Source of the DNA: CAYLZN01 sp964387935
GTDB lineage: Bacteria; Acidobacteriota; Vicinamibacteria; Vicinamibacterales; JAFNAJ01
Assembly: GCA_964387935.1 (NCBI GenBank)
Contig: CAYLZN010000336.1
Location: 1 to 6,297 of the forward strand
Direction: 5' to 3'
DNA: 6,297 nt
Below are positions 1-5,981 of this stretch, one piece after another. A model generated the notes under the pieces. It did not search any database. It was not told where the DNA came from and was given only the letters and a program-made list of their open reading frames with translations. Positions within the stretch are counted from its first letter, which is position 1; each line of letters starts with the position of its first letter. The translations under genes were made by a program, and so were the position numbers.

Positions 1-55
1 AAACGTGAACCGTTCTTGCCTTCGCTGAAAGTTCACCTGAATCATTGATCCATTC
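1..55. other. Low-GC left end that replaces the DUF444 VWA domain; possible mobile-element end
   Basis: These bases are about 44% GC, while the adjoining genes are far richer. They do not encode the residues that should follow in the DUF444 gene. Read on the minus strand, the DUF444 frame diverges just after the residues PEPTAR and stops at 44-42. Another minus-strand frame is open to the window edge (beginning MIQVNFQRRQERF), but it is too short to identify. The plus strand holds two related motifs, CGTGAACCG (4-12) and GCTGAAAGTTCACC (24-37), which recall the short repeats at the ends of IS21-family elements. That resemblance is from memory and weak. An insertion-element end, another rearrangement or a chimeric assembly join are all possible. 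Confidence 0.35.
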
Positions 56-779
56 CCCGGGCCGTGGGCTCCGGGACCTGCACGCGGTTGCGGAATCGGA
101 GGTCGAGGTCGTCCAGGAAGCGCACCCGCTGCAGGCGGCGGCGGAGCCAGTCCACGCGGTCCTCGAGCGGCGCCACGGCCGACGCGTCCCCGTCGCCTCG
201 CGCGCGGGCGAGCTCGTCGACCACGGCGGCCAGCTCGCGCCTGATCGGCCCCATGAGCGCGATGCGCCTCGCCAGCGCGTTGGACATCGTCTTGAGGACG
301 GCGAGGTTGCTCGGCGAGCCGGTGGTGGTGTACCCCGCGCGGACGGGCTTCTGCTCCTCCACGCCGAGCAGGTAGTTGCGTTCGAGCCGGGGCAGCTCCA
401 GATCGTCGAAGAAGATCTGGAGGAACTCGTCACGCGACAGCGCGAAGACGAAGTCGTCTTCGGATGTGCCGGTGCCGGGGCCCGTGCCGCGCGTCCCTCC
501 GCCCTCCGGCCGCGGGATGCGGTCGCCGCTGATGAACTCGCGGTTGCCCGGGTGCACGATTTCCCGGTCGCCGCCGGGACCGTGCCGGAACACGGGCTCG
601 GAGATGTCCTGGCGGGGCACGCTCACGCTGCCCCCCTGCTCCACGTCCTTGATCGAGCGCTCGGCCACCAGGTCCTGGACCGCGCCGCGGATCTGCTGCT
701 TGTACCGCCGCAGGAAGCGCGCGCGGTTCACCGCGCTCTTGTTCGGCGCGTTCTGCCGACGGTCGATGAGATGGGCCAT
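42..779 (-). CDS. yeaH: DUF444 (YeaH/YhbH) family protein, truncated before the VWA domain
   Basis: This is the N-terminal part of a DUF444 protein, a family of roughly 390-430 residues that acts with the PrkA kinase in stress and stationary-phase physiology. The exact molecular role is unclear. Recognisable segments are the start MAHLIDRRQNAPNKSAVNR, then RFLRRYKQQI, SVPRQDISEPVFRHGPGG, REIVHPGNREF, a Gly-rich linker, FVFALSRDEFLQIFFDDLELP, RAGYTTTGSPSNLAVLKT, NALARR and LDDLDLRFRNRVQVPEPTAR. In E. coli YeaH this last segment is followed by AVMFCLMDVSGSMD, the metal-binding start of the VWA domain. Here it is followed by GMDQ and a stop, so 245 residues remain and the whole VWA half is missing. 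I chose the ATG at 779 over the upstream ATG at 830 because family homology begins there and it lies 14 nt after the prkA stop. No strong Shine-Dalgarno is seen, so coupling to prkA is likely. The product is probably non-functional unless the truncation is an assembly artefact. Confidence 0.9.
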   Translation of the reverse strand: MAHLIDRRQNAPNKSAVNRARFLRRYKQQIRGAVQDLVAERSIKDVEQGGSVSVPRQDISEPVFRHGPGGDREIVHPGNREFISGDRIPRPEGGGTRGTGPGTGTSEDDFVFALSRDEFLQIFFDDLELPRLERNYLLGVEEQKPVRAGYTTTGSPSNLAVLKTMSNALARRIALMGPIRRELAAVVDELARARGDGDASAVAPLEDRVDWLRRRLQRVRFLDDLDLRFRNRVQVPEPTARGMDQ

Positions 780-793
780 GGACCCGGCTCGCG

Positions 794-2719
794 CTAGGAC
801 GATTTCCGCACGCGCAGATACCAGTCGCACAGCAGCCGGACCTGCTTCTCGGTGTAGCCCTTGGCGACCATCCGCGCGACGAAGTTCTCGTGCTTCTTGC
901 GATCGTCCTCCGAGGACTTGGCGTTGAACGAGATCACCGGGAGCAGGTCCTCGGTGGTCGAGAACATCTTCTTCTCGATCACCTCGCGGAGCTTCTCGTA
1001 GCTCGTCCAGGCGGGGTTCCGGCCACCGCTGGCCGCCCGCGCCCTCAGGACGAAGTTGACGATCTCGTTGCGGAAGTCCTTCGGGTTCGCAATCCCGGCC
1101 GGCTTCTCGATCTTCTCGAGCTCGGCGTTCAACGCCGACCGGTCGAACACCTCCCCGGTGTCGGGGTCGCGGAACTCCTCGTCCTGGATCCAGCAGTCCG
1201 CGTAGGTGACGTAGCGGTCGAAGATGTTCTGGCCGTACTCCGCGTACGACTCCAGGTAGGCGGTCTGAATCTCCTTGCCGATGAACTCGGCGTATCGCGG
1301 GGAGAGCCAGCCCTTGATGAACTCGAGGTAGCGACGCTGCACCTCCTCGGGGAGGTCCTCACGCGCGATGCGCTGCTCGAGGACGTACATGAGGTGCACG
1401 GGGTTGGCCGCCACCTCGCTGTGATCGTAGTTGAAGACCGACGAGAGGACCTTGAACGCGAACCGGGTCGACATGCCCGTCATGCCCTCGTCCGGCCCCG
1501 CGTACTCACGGTACTCCTGGTAGGACTTCGCCTTGGGATCCGTGTCCTTGAGGCTTTCACCGTCGTACACGCGCATCTTCGAGTAGATGCTGGAGTTTTC
1601 GGGCTCCTTCAGCCGGCTCAGCACGGAGAATTGCGCGAGCATCTCGAGCGTGCCTGGCCCGCAGGGCGCGTGGGCCAGTGAACTGCTCCGCAGGAGCTTG
1701 TCGTAGATCCGCTGCTCCTCGGACACCTGCAGGCAGTACGGCACCTTGACGATGTAGATGCGATCGAGGAAGGCCTCATTGCGCTTGTTGTTGCGGAAGG
1801 TCTGCCACTCGGCCTCGTTCGAGTGCGCCAGGATGATGCCCTGGAAGGGGATCGCGCCGAAGCCCTCGGTCCCCTTGAAGTTGCCCTCCTGCGTCGCGGT
1901 GAGCAGCGGGTGCAGCATCTTGATGGGCGCCTTGAACATCTCCACGAACTCGAGCAGACCCTGGTTGGCCAGGCACAGTCCGCCCGAGTAGCTGTAGGCG
2001 TCGGGGTCGTGCTGCGCGAACTGGTCGAGCTTGCGGATGTCGACCTTGCCGACCAGCGACGAGATGTCCTGGTTGTTCTCGTCGCCGGGCTCGGTCTTCG
2101 CGATGGCAGTCTGGCGCAGCACGGACGGGAACAGGCGCACCACGCGGAAGCTCGACACGTCGCCGCCCAGCTCGTGGAGGCGCTTGACGGCCCACGGCGA
2201 CATGATGCCGGTGAGACACCGGCGCGGAATGCCGTAGTCGTCCTCCAACTGCGCGCCGTGCTGGTCCACGTTGAAGAGCCCGAGGGGCGATTCGTTCACC
2301 GGCGACCCCTCGAGCGCGTAGATCGGCTGGGTCTCCATCAACTGCTTGAGCCGCTCGGCCAGCGACGACTTGCCGCCACCCACCGGCCCGAGCAGGTAGA
2401 GGATCTGCTTGCGCTCCTCGAGACCCTGCGCGGCGTGAAGGAAGAAGGACACGATCTGGTTGATCGCCTCCTCCAGGCCGTAGAACTCGCGGAAGGCCGG
2501 AAAGCGGCGAATCACGCGGTTGGAGAACAGGCGCGACAGGCGCGGGTCGTGTCGCGTGTCGACGAGCTCGGCGGGACCGATGGCCGCCAGCATGCGTTCG
2601 GCGGCGGAGGCGTACGCGGTGGGATCACGGCGGCACAGGTCGAGGTAGTCCTCGAGCGGCATCACCTCGTCGCGGGTCGCACTGTAACGGGTCCTGTAGC
2701 TGTCGATCAGCGTCGCCAT
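794..2719 (-). CDS. prkA: PrkA (YeaG) family AAA+ serine protein kinase
   Basis: This is a full-length PrkA of 641 residues (the family is about 640). It is a cytoplasmic AAA+ protein described as a serine kinase. B. subtilis PrkA has also been reported to have ATP-dependent protease activity. It functions with DUF444 and SpoVR partners in sporulation, nitrogen-starvation and stationary-phase responses. The N-terminal AAA-PrkA domain covers about residues 15-375. It has a Walker A loop GPVGGGKSS (111-119), the family block ANQGLLEFVEMFKAPIK (251-267), LHPLLTATQEGNF (269-281) and IILAHSNEAEWQTFRNNK (295-312). The C-terminal PrkA domain covers about 385-641, with TGMSTRFAFKVLS (414-426) and NPKDFRNEIVNFVLR (545-559). 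The frame stays open upstream to 3127, but that part has no family resemblance and runs into the toxin gene. The ATG at 2719 gives the family's usual N-terminus and has a GGGAG 6 nt ahead. The gene heads an operon with DUF444. No frameshift or loss of a key motif is seen. Confidence 0.97.
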   Translation of the reverse strand: MATLIDSYRTRYSATRDEVMPLEDYLDLCRRDPTAYASAAERMLAAIGPAELVDTRHDPRLSRLFSNRVIRRFPAFREFYGLEEAINQIVSFFLHAAQGLEERKQILYLLGPVGGGKSSLAERLKQLMETQPIYALEGSPVNESPLGLFNVDQHGAQLEDDYGIPRRCLTGIMSPWAVKRLHELGGDVSSFRVVRLFPSVLRQTAIAKTEPGDENNQDISSLVGKVDIRKLDQFAQHDPDAYSYSGGLCLANQGLLEFVEMFKAPIKMLHPLLTATQEGNFKGTEGFGAIPFQGIILAHSNEAEWQTFRNNKRNEAFLDRIYIVKVPYCLQVSEEQRIYDKLLRSSSLAHAPCGPGTLEMLAQFSVLSRLKEPENSSIYSKMRVYDGESLKDTDPKAKSYQEYREYAGPDEGMTGMSTRFAFKVLSSVFNYDHSEVAANPVHLMYVLEQRIAREDLPEEVQRRYLEFIKGWLSPRYAEFIGKEIQTAYLESYAEYGQNIFDRYVTYADCWIQDEEFRDPDTGEVFDRSALNAELEKIEKPAGIANPKDFRNEIVNFVLRARAASGGRNPAWTSYEKLREVIEKKMFSTTEDLLPVISFNAKSSEDDRKKHENFVARMVAKGYTEKQVRLLCDWYLRVRKSS

Positions 2720-2725
2720 CACGAT

Positions 2726-2730
2726 CTCCC
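2726..2730 (-). promoter_or_regulatory. Ribosome binding site of prkA
   Basis: On the minus strand GGGAG lies 6 nt before the ATG at 2719. It decides the prkA start against the much longer upstream-open reading frame, which has no comparable site or homology. Confidence 0.7.
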
Positions 2731-2824
2731 GGGCCGTGGCCCCCTTGCAACGGACTGCGGTGCGTCCGAGCACCCCGTGACGCGTCGGGCACCCGCAAGA
2801 GGCGGGCACGGTGCGTCGCGACGT

Positions 2825-2843
2825 CCAGGCTGTAACACCCTGG
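2825..2843. promoter_or_regulatory. 19-bp near-perfect palindrome upstream of prkA, candidate operator
   Basis: The sequence CCAGGCTGTAACACCCTGG is symmetric about a central A, with 8 of 9 base pairs matching and one C/C mismatch. It lies about 105 bp upstream of the prkA start. Size and symmetry suit a dimeric regulator (for example of TetR, GntR or MarR type), but no regulator gene is in the window and I cannot name the binder. It is less likely to be an RNA hairpin because the loop would be very small. Confidence 0.4.
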
Positions 2844-3026
2844 CGGTTCCCGAGTGGCGGGGCCCAGGGCCGAGCAGATGGTCGGTTACCGAGTCTGGTA
2901 CGCCAATCGACAGAACGGGGGAGGGCTTGAGGCTGAAGGCCGGACGCCAGACGGTCTCGCGAGCGACAGCGTGGCTGCCTGCTCCTCGTCGCCGCGTGCG
3001 GCGTCGAGCCCCGTCCGGCCGCCGAG

Positions 3027-3065
3027 GATCTGAGCGGGCATGCGCTGACGGAAGCGCTCAGGATC
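3027..3065 (-). terminator. Imperfect stem-loop just after the vapC stop
   Basis: GATCTGAGCG (3027-3036) pairs with CGCTCAGGATC (3055-3065) with one bulged base, giving a 10-bp stem and an 18-nt loop. It begins 15 bases past the toxin stop codon on the transcribed strand. No T-run follows, so it is not a classic intrinsic terminator. A 3' stabilising hairpin or a Rho-assisted end is as likely. Confidence 0.3.
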
Positions 3066-3080
3066 GGGGATCGCGATGGA

Positions 3081-3494
3081 TTACGGGCCAGTCGGCGTTG
3101 GCAGGACGATGAAGCCTGCTTCGGCAAAGTGCGGGTCCACAGCGAGCGCGGTGTCGATGCCCTGGTGCCTCATGCACTCGAAGCTGATGGCGTCGACCAG
3201 GCTCAGATGTCTCCGATCCTCTCGCCAGAGCCGGTCGATGCCGAGGCGATACAGGTGCTCGTCGACCCATTGCACACGCACGATGGGGAGGACGTCCTCG
3301 TCGAAATCGCGCGACGCCTCCAGGCCGATCCGATGCTGGAGGAGCGCCATGGTCTCGACGAGAACGAAGGAGGTGGTCCAGAGCGGGCGGCCGCTCGTGA
3401 GCAGCCGGGCGAACGCCGGTCGGACGGTCTCGTGTGCCGCGTCAGTCCTCACGAGCAGCGCGTAGAAGGCCGAGGTGTCGACGAAGACGCTCAC
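3081..3494 (-). CDS. vapC: PIN-domain ribonuclease toxin (VapC type)
   Basis: This is a 137-residue single-domain PIN protein, a Mg-dependent RNase that acts as the toxin of a VapBC-type pair and probably cleaves RNA when not bound by its antitoxin. The four acidic active-site positions are present: D6 in FVDTSAFYALL, E47 in VLVETMALL, D101 in LSLVDAISF and D120 in ALAVDPHFAEAGF. The start is a GTG at 3494 that overlaps the antitoxin's TGA in the four bases GTGA. A GGAGG lies 10 nt upstream, so translation is probably coupled to the antitoxin and kept lower. The protein ends with TAA at 3081. Length and motif order are normal, with no sign of decay. Target RNA cannot be inferred from sequence. 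Confidence 0.9.
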   Translation of the reverse strand: MSVFVDTSAFYALLVRTDAAHETVRPAFARLLTSGRPLWTTSFVLVETMALLQHRIGLEASRDFDEDVLPIVRVQWVDEHLYRLGIDRLWREDRRHLSLVDAISFECMRHQGIDTALAVDPHFAEAGFIVLPTPTGP

Positions 3495-3745
3495 CGCTCG
3501 AAGGCCTCCGCCAGCGCGGCGTCGTGCCGGGCCGCGACATGCGTCGCGCCCCGGGGATCTTCGTACTTGCCGGCGACGGCGAGCGCCCTTCGACCCCGCT
3601 GGTCGGGGCTCGCGGCGGCGTCGGCCTGCAGCTCCGCGTCCACGCAGCGCCGGATCACTTCAGCCACCGACACCCCCAGGCGCCTGGCTCGACGCCGGAC
3701 CTGCCGGTGCTGCTCCGCCCTGAGCTGTATCTGTAATCGCACCAT
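3491..3745 (-). CDS. vapB: Ribbon-helix-helix antitoxin (VapB/CopG type)
   Basis: This 84-residue protein is encoded directly ahead of the PIN toxin and overlaps it by 4 nt, the standard antitoxin position. Residues 2-8 (VRLQIQL) form the predicted DNA-binding beta strand. Two Arg-rich helices follow at about 10-22 and 26-38 (VSVAEVIRRCVDAEL), typical of ribbon-helix-helix repressors. The C-terminal part, including ARHDAALAEAFE, resembles the HDxxLAEAF tail of PIN-partner antitoxins, which binds and inhibits the toxin. It likely represses its own operon by binding the palindrome at 3746-3765 as dimers. The ATG at 3745 is the only in-frame start near the domain, and no Shine-Dalgarno precedes it, which fits a nearly leaderless mRNA. 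Confidence 0.88.
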   Translation of the reverse strand: MVRLQIQLRAEQHRQVRRRARRLGVSVAEVIRRCVDAELQADAAASPDQRGRRALAVAGKYEDPRGATHVAARHDAALAEAFER

Positions 3746-3765
3746 GATGGCATGATCATACCATC
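3746..3765 (-). promoter_or_regulatory. vapBC operator palindrome overlapping an extended -10 promoter
   Basis: The 20 bp directly before the antitoxin ATG read GATGGTATGATCATGCCATC on the minus strand. This is a near-perfect palindrome with one mismatched pair (T/G). Inside it is TGG-TATGAT, an extended -10 box. From there transcription would begin 0-3 nt before the ATG, so the message would be leaderless or nearly so. No -35 hexamer is apparent, which extended -10 promoters can dispense with. An RHH antitoxin bound here would block RNA polymerase directly. The palindrome is directly visible; promoter and repressor roles are inferred. Confidence 0.6.
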
Positions 3766-3885
3766 AGTCGTCCCGCCCGTCCCGGCCGCGGCGCAAGCGC
3801 GTTCATCCACCATTTCGTGGCCCGCGCCTGCCAGTCGTCTTCGCCCTGAACTTCGCCATCGGCGCCGTAACGTCGTGGGCGTAGC

Positions 3886-3901
3886 AGTGGCTCTCGCCAC
3901 T
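3886..3901 (-). terminator. GAGA-loop hairpin at the end of the ECF operon
   Basis: The minus strand reads AGTGGC-GAGA-GCCACT, a perfect 6-bp stem closed by a GNRA-type tetraloop. Its first base is the last base of the anti-sigma TGA stop codon. There is no following T-run, so it may be a Rho-dependent end or an mRNA-stabilising 3' hairpin rather than an intrinsic terminator. Confidence 0.4.
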
Positions 3902-4413
3902 CAGTCGTCGCTGAGAACGAGATAGATCGCCACCGGCGCGAAGCAGGTAATCGCCACGACGGCGAGGACCGCGCCGGCGGAGAACCAGGGCGTTCGACCG
4001 ATGGGCGTGGCGGTGGCCAGCGGCATCGCCGCGAGCTCGCCGCCGAACCAGTGGAGCCAGGGTTCCACCCAGTGCCACGCGAGGCCACCGAGGCCCACCA
4101 CCAGGCCGCACAGGCACGCCAGCGCGAGCGCCTGGGCCATGGCCACTGGTCTTGCCGCTGCCCGAACCGCGTCGCGCCGGGCCCGCTGCTGCAGTCGCCA
4201 CCACATGACGGACGAGGTAGGCGGTGCACCGCCGTCAGCAGCGCCGCTGAGATCCTCACGCAGCGCGCAGGCCAGTTGCGCCACGGCGGCGCAGTCCTCG
4301 CACGCATCGAGGTGCGCCTGCAGCGCGGGGTCCGACTCGCCCGGCCAGCGCCCGTGGTGGACAGCCTCGAGGACTTCAGCCTCGCGCGCGCACGGCACGT
4401 GCCGACTACTCAT
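3901..4413 (-). CDS. Membrane anti-sigma factor with zinc-binding (ZAS-like) N-terminus
   Basis: This 170-residue protein is encoded right after the ECF sigma factor and overlaps it by 8 nt, the usual place for the cognate anti-sigma factor that sequesters sigma at the inner membrane. The cytoplasmic N-terminus has the ZAS signature HLDACEDC (H34, C38, C41). C8 lies 26 residues ahead of the His, the same spacing as the zinc ligands C11, H37, C41 and C44 known in RsrA. Two hydrophobic segments follow, at about 90-113 and 145-167, joined by a Trp-rich loop (WHWVEPWLHWF, 113-123). Both ends would be cytoplasmic. The C-terminus is only LSDD, so there is no periplasmic sensor domain; sensing may come from the cytoplasmic zinc site or the upstream membrane protein. 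The ATG at 4413 is the natural overlapping start. Overall sequence similarity is low, so the call rests on motif and context. Confidence 0.85.
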   Translation of the reverse strand: MSSRHVPCAREAEVLEAVHHGRWPGESDPALQAHLDACEDCAAVAQLACALREDLSGAADGGAPPTSSVMWWRLQQRARRDAVRAAARPVAMAQALALACLCGLVVGLGGLAWHWVEPWLHWFGGELAAMPLATATPIGRTPWFSAGAVLAVVAITCFAPVAIYLVLSDD

Positions 4414-4999
4414 GTGGGCTTCCCGAAGGCGCCCCTGGCACGCCTCCCAGCAGCGCCGCCAGCCGGCGCCGCGCCCGGAAGAGCATCGGCTTGATGCTGC
4501 CCGGGCGCAGGCCGAGCACGGTGGCGATCTCCCGGTGTGAGGAACCCTGCGCGTAGGCCAGCCACAGCGCCATCCGCTCGCGCGGGCGCAGGCGCGTCAT
4601 CGCCCGCGTCAGGTCGGCCTTGCGTTCGACCTGTGCGGCCAGCGCCCCGCCGCGGCCCTGCGCCAGGTGCGTGTCCGTGACCGCAACCTCGATCCCGCGC
4701 ACGAAACGGCGACGCTGGCGGTCCCGGACGAGGTTCGTGGCGATCGCGAAGAGCGCGTGGCGCCGGTGCGCTTCGCCTTCGTGCGTATCCGCGGCACGCA
4801 GGAACCGGTAATAGGTGTCCTGCAGCAGGTCGTCGGCGGCATGCCGATCGCCAGTCACCCGGAAGAGGTAGGCCCAGAGGGGCCGTGCCGTGCGGTCGTA
4901 CAGCGCGCGGAACGCGTCTTCGTCCAGCGCCAGGCGCACGTCGGCGTCGGGCATGATGGCATCGAAGGGTTCGGCGCGGCTCAGCGTGAGGTTGCGCAT
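4406..4999 (-). CDS. ECF-type RNA polymerase sigma factor
   Basis: This 197-residue sigma-70 family protein has only regions 2 and 4. Region 2 covers about residues 27-98, with DEDAFRALYDRTARPLWAYL and the core-binding segment AADDLLQDTYYRFLRA (54-69), then ALFAIATNLVRDRQRRR. Region 4 covers about 129-183, with LRPRERMALWLAYAQGSSHREIA and the helix-turn-helix through VLGLRPGSIKPMLFRARRRL, which reads the -35 element. It should direct core polymerase to stress promoters, probably including its own operon. The ATG at 4999 lies 10 nt after the upstream membrane-protein stop, with a close-set GGGGAG before it. An alternative ATG at 4954 has no ribosome site. The frame's further upstream extension would lie inside the preceding gene. 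The 3' end overlaps the anti-sigma gene by 8 nt, implying coupled synthesis. Confidence 0.95.
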   Translation of the reverse strand: MRNLTLSRAEPFDAIMPDADVRLALDEDAFRALYDRTARPLWAYLFRVTGDRHAADDLLQDTYYRFLRAADTHEGEAHRRHALFAIATNLVRDRQRRRFVRGIEVAVTDTHLAQGRGGALAAQVERKADLTRAMTRLRPRERMALWLAYAQGSSHREIATVLGLRPGSIKPMLFRARRRLAALLGGVPGAPSGSPHE

Positions 5000-5009
5000 G
5001 ACTCCCCGG

Positions 5010-5975
5010 CTATCCGTTGGCGGGCTCTCCCTGCCCGGTCGACGACGATGCGGGCGGAGTGAGCACCCCGAGCCTGCGCGAGAGGTAGTAGGAGGCCGCG
5101 GCGGACACGACGAACCCGAGGCCGACCGCCAGAACAAGTGCGCCCAGCGCGGACAACGGCTGCGTGACCTCTGCCTCGACGCGACGGCTCACGAATTGTA
5201 GCCCGATCCCCAGCGCCGCCAGCACGACCCCGGCCTGGAAGGACCACAGGATGCGGCTCACGGGCGCGCCGAGGGCGCGCGGTTCCGCGTCGAGCGGGAT
5301 CGGGGCCGACTGCAGGAAACGGCTGCCGGCCGGCGTGCGCATGTAGGACAGCAGGTCCTCGTTGCTGGTGAACCGATCCAGCAGTTTGGTGTGCGCCTCG
5401 GACTGAACCTTGGCGAGACGCGACCAGCGCCGGTAGTCGATGAGCGTCCGGATCAGCCACATGAGCGACCCGATGATGACGCACATGACGGTGAGGATGG
5501 CGAGACCCTCGGCCAGGTTCCGCCAGATATCGAGCGTCTGCGCGCGGGCGTCCGGCGGATCCCAGCGATCCCCCATGTAGACGTGTTCAAAGAAATACGT
5601 CGGGTTGTGGACGACTTCCGGGTGCTGCCCGAGGAACGCCGCCAGCGCCGGGTACGACGTCAGGTAGGACGGGTCGCCGAGCAGCGTCGGGTCCAGCCGG
5701 AGCACGCGGCCGAGCGACGGCGGGTACCTCTCGAGCAGTTCCTGCAGCTTCTCCCTCGTCTGCCGCGCGTCACGCTCCTCGTCAGGCGACATCGGAACCG
5801 CGGCCACCTGGGCGCCGGGCGAAGGCGCCGGCGGCCGGCTTCGCGCGGCGGTTGGGGCAGAACGTTCGTTGGGCGCGCCGGATGGGGTCTGGACTGCCGC
5901 CCAGACGCCGGGCGCCAGCGTCACAAGCAGTGCGGTTGGAACCAGGATGGCCAGTCGCTTCGGGGTCACGTGCAT
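5010..5975 (-). CDS. Uncharacterised signal-peptide, three-helix membrane protein of the ECF operon
   Basis: I do not recognise a named family. The 321-residue protein begins with a signal peptide (PKR, then a hydrophobic run from 8 to about 26, with WAA as a likely cleavage region). A Pro/Ala/Ser-rich linker (30-62) and a charged helix (64-83) follow. A distinctive extracytoplasmic segment holds DPSYLTSYPALAAFLGQHPE and NPTYFFEHV (101-132). Hydrophobic segments at about 155-177, 242-263 and 275-297 are predicted helices. The loop between the first two is basic after the first helix and contains KLLDRFTSNEDLLSYM and GSRFLQSAP (197-225), so it should be cytoplasmic. I recall similar YPxLAxFLxxHPEV segments in uncharacterised acidobacterial proteins beside ECF sigma genes, but cannot verify this. 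As the first gene of the sigma/anti-sigma operon it may sense or transmit an envelope signal. The ATG at 5975 has AGGAG 6 nt upstream; the in-frame ATG at 5999 lies ahead of that purine tract. Confidence 0.88.
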   Translation of the reverse strand: MHVTPKRLAILVPTALLVTLAPGVWAAVQTPSGAPNERSAPTAARSRPPAPSPGAQVAAVPMSPDEERDARQTREKLQELLERYPPSLGRVLRLDPTLLGDPSYLTSYPALAAFLGQHPEVVHNPTYFFEHVYMGDRWDPPDARAQTLDIWRNLAEGLAILTVMCVIIGSLMWLIRTLIDYRRWSRLAKVQSEAHTKLLDRFTSNEDLLSYMRTPAGSRFLQSAPIPLDAEPRALGAPVSRILWSFQAGVVLAALGIGLQFVSRRVEAEVTQPLSALGALVLAVGLGFVVSAAASYYLSRRLGVLTPPASSSTGQGEPANG

Positions 5976-5981
5976 GAACCG

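Larger units (their letters stand above)
2720..3080 (-). other. 361-bp gene-free leader/promoter region of prkA
   Basis: I see no gene here in either direction. The minus-strand frame that crosses it is a non-conserved, Arg/Ser/Pro-rich extension of prkA, and the plus-strand frame is its antisense shadow. The region should hold the prkA promoter, but I find no convincing sigma-70 -35/-10 pair. A TTGCA near 2745-2749 (minus-strand reading) lacks the GG that a sigma-54 promoter needs 10 nt earlier. Structured elements present are a 19-bp palindrome at 2825-2843, an adjacent 10-bp palindrome CGTCGCGACG at 2814-2823, a small hairpin (CCCGC, 5-nt loop, GCGGG) at 2792-2806, and an imperfect stem-loop at 3027-3065 next to the toxin gene's end. 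Confidence 0.6.

Noticed and set aside
42..53. GMDQ at the DUF444 end as a remnant of the VWA motif GSMDQ after a small deletion
   Set aside because: The residues that should follow (STKDMAKRFY-like) are absent in all frames, and the next codon is a stop, so the match is probably chance.
45..797. Plus-strand 250-residue open frame opposite DUF444
   Set aside because: Shadow of the clearly homologous minus-strand gene; no recognisable protein features.
2741..2775. Sigma-54 promoter for prkA
   Set aside because: A TTGCA is present on the minus strand, but the bases at the -24 position are CC rather than GG, so the diagnostic pair is missing.
1823..3112. Plus-strand 429-residue open frame
   Set aside because: It is antisense to prkA and its leader, is rich in His, Arg, Leu and Val as expected from high-GC antisense, and shows no domain motif.
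2720..3127. Start of prkA at 3127, giving a 777-residue protein
   Set aside because: The added 136 residues are Arg/Ser/Pro-rich with no PrkA resemblance and overlap the 3' end of the toxin gene. The ATG at 2719 matches the family N-terminus and has a GGGAG.
3129..3755. Plus-strand 208-residue open frame opposite vapBC
   Set aside because: Antisense of the toxin-antitoxin pair, low-complexity Arg/Ser/Ala composition, no start signals.
3756..4307. Minus-strand 183-residue frame overlapping the anti-sigma gene
   Set aside because: Out of frame with the gene that has the zinc motif and membrane helices; composition (Trp/Arg/Ser-rich) is typical of a frame shadow.
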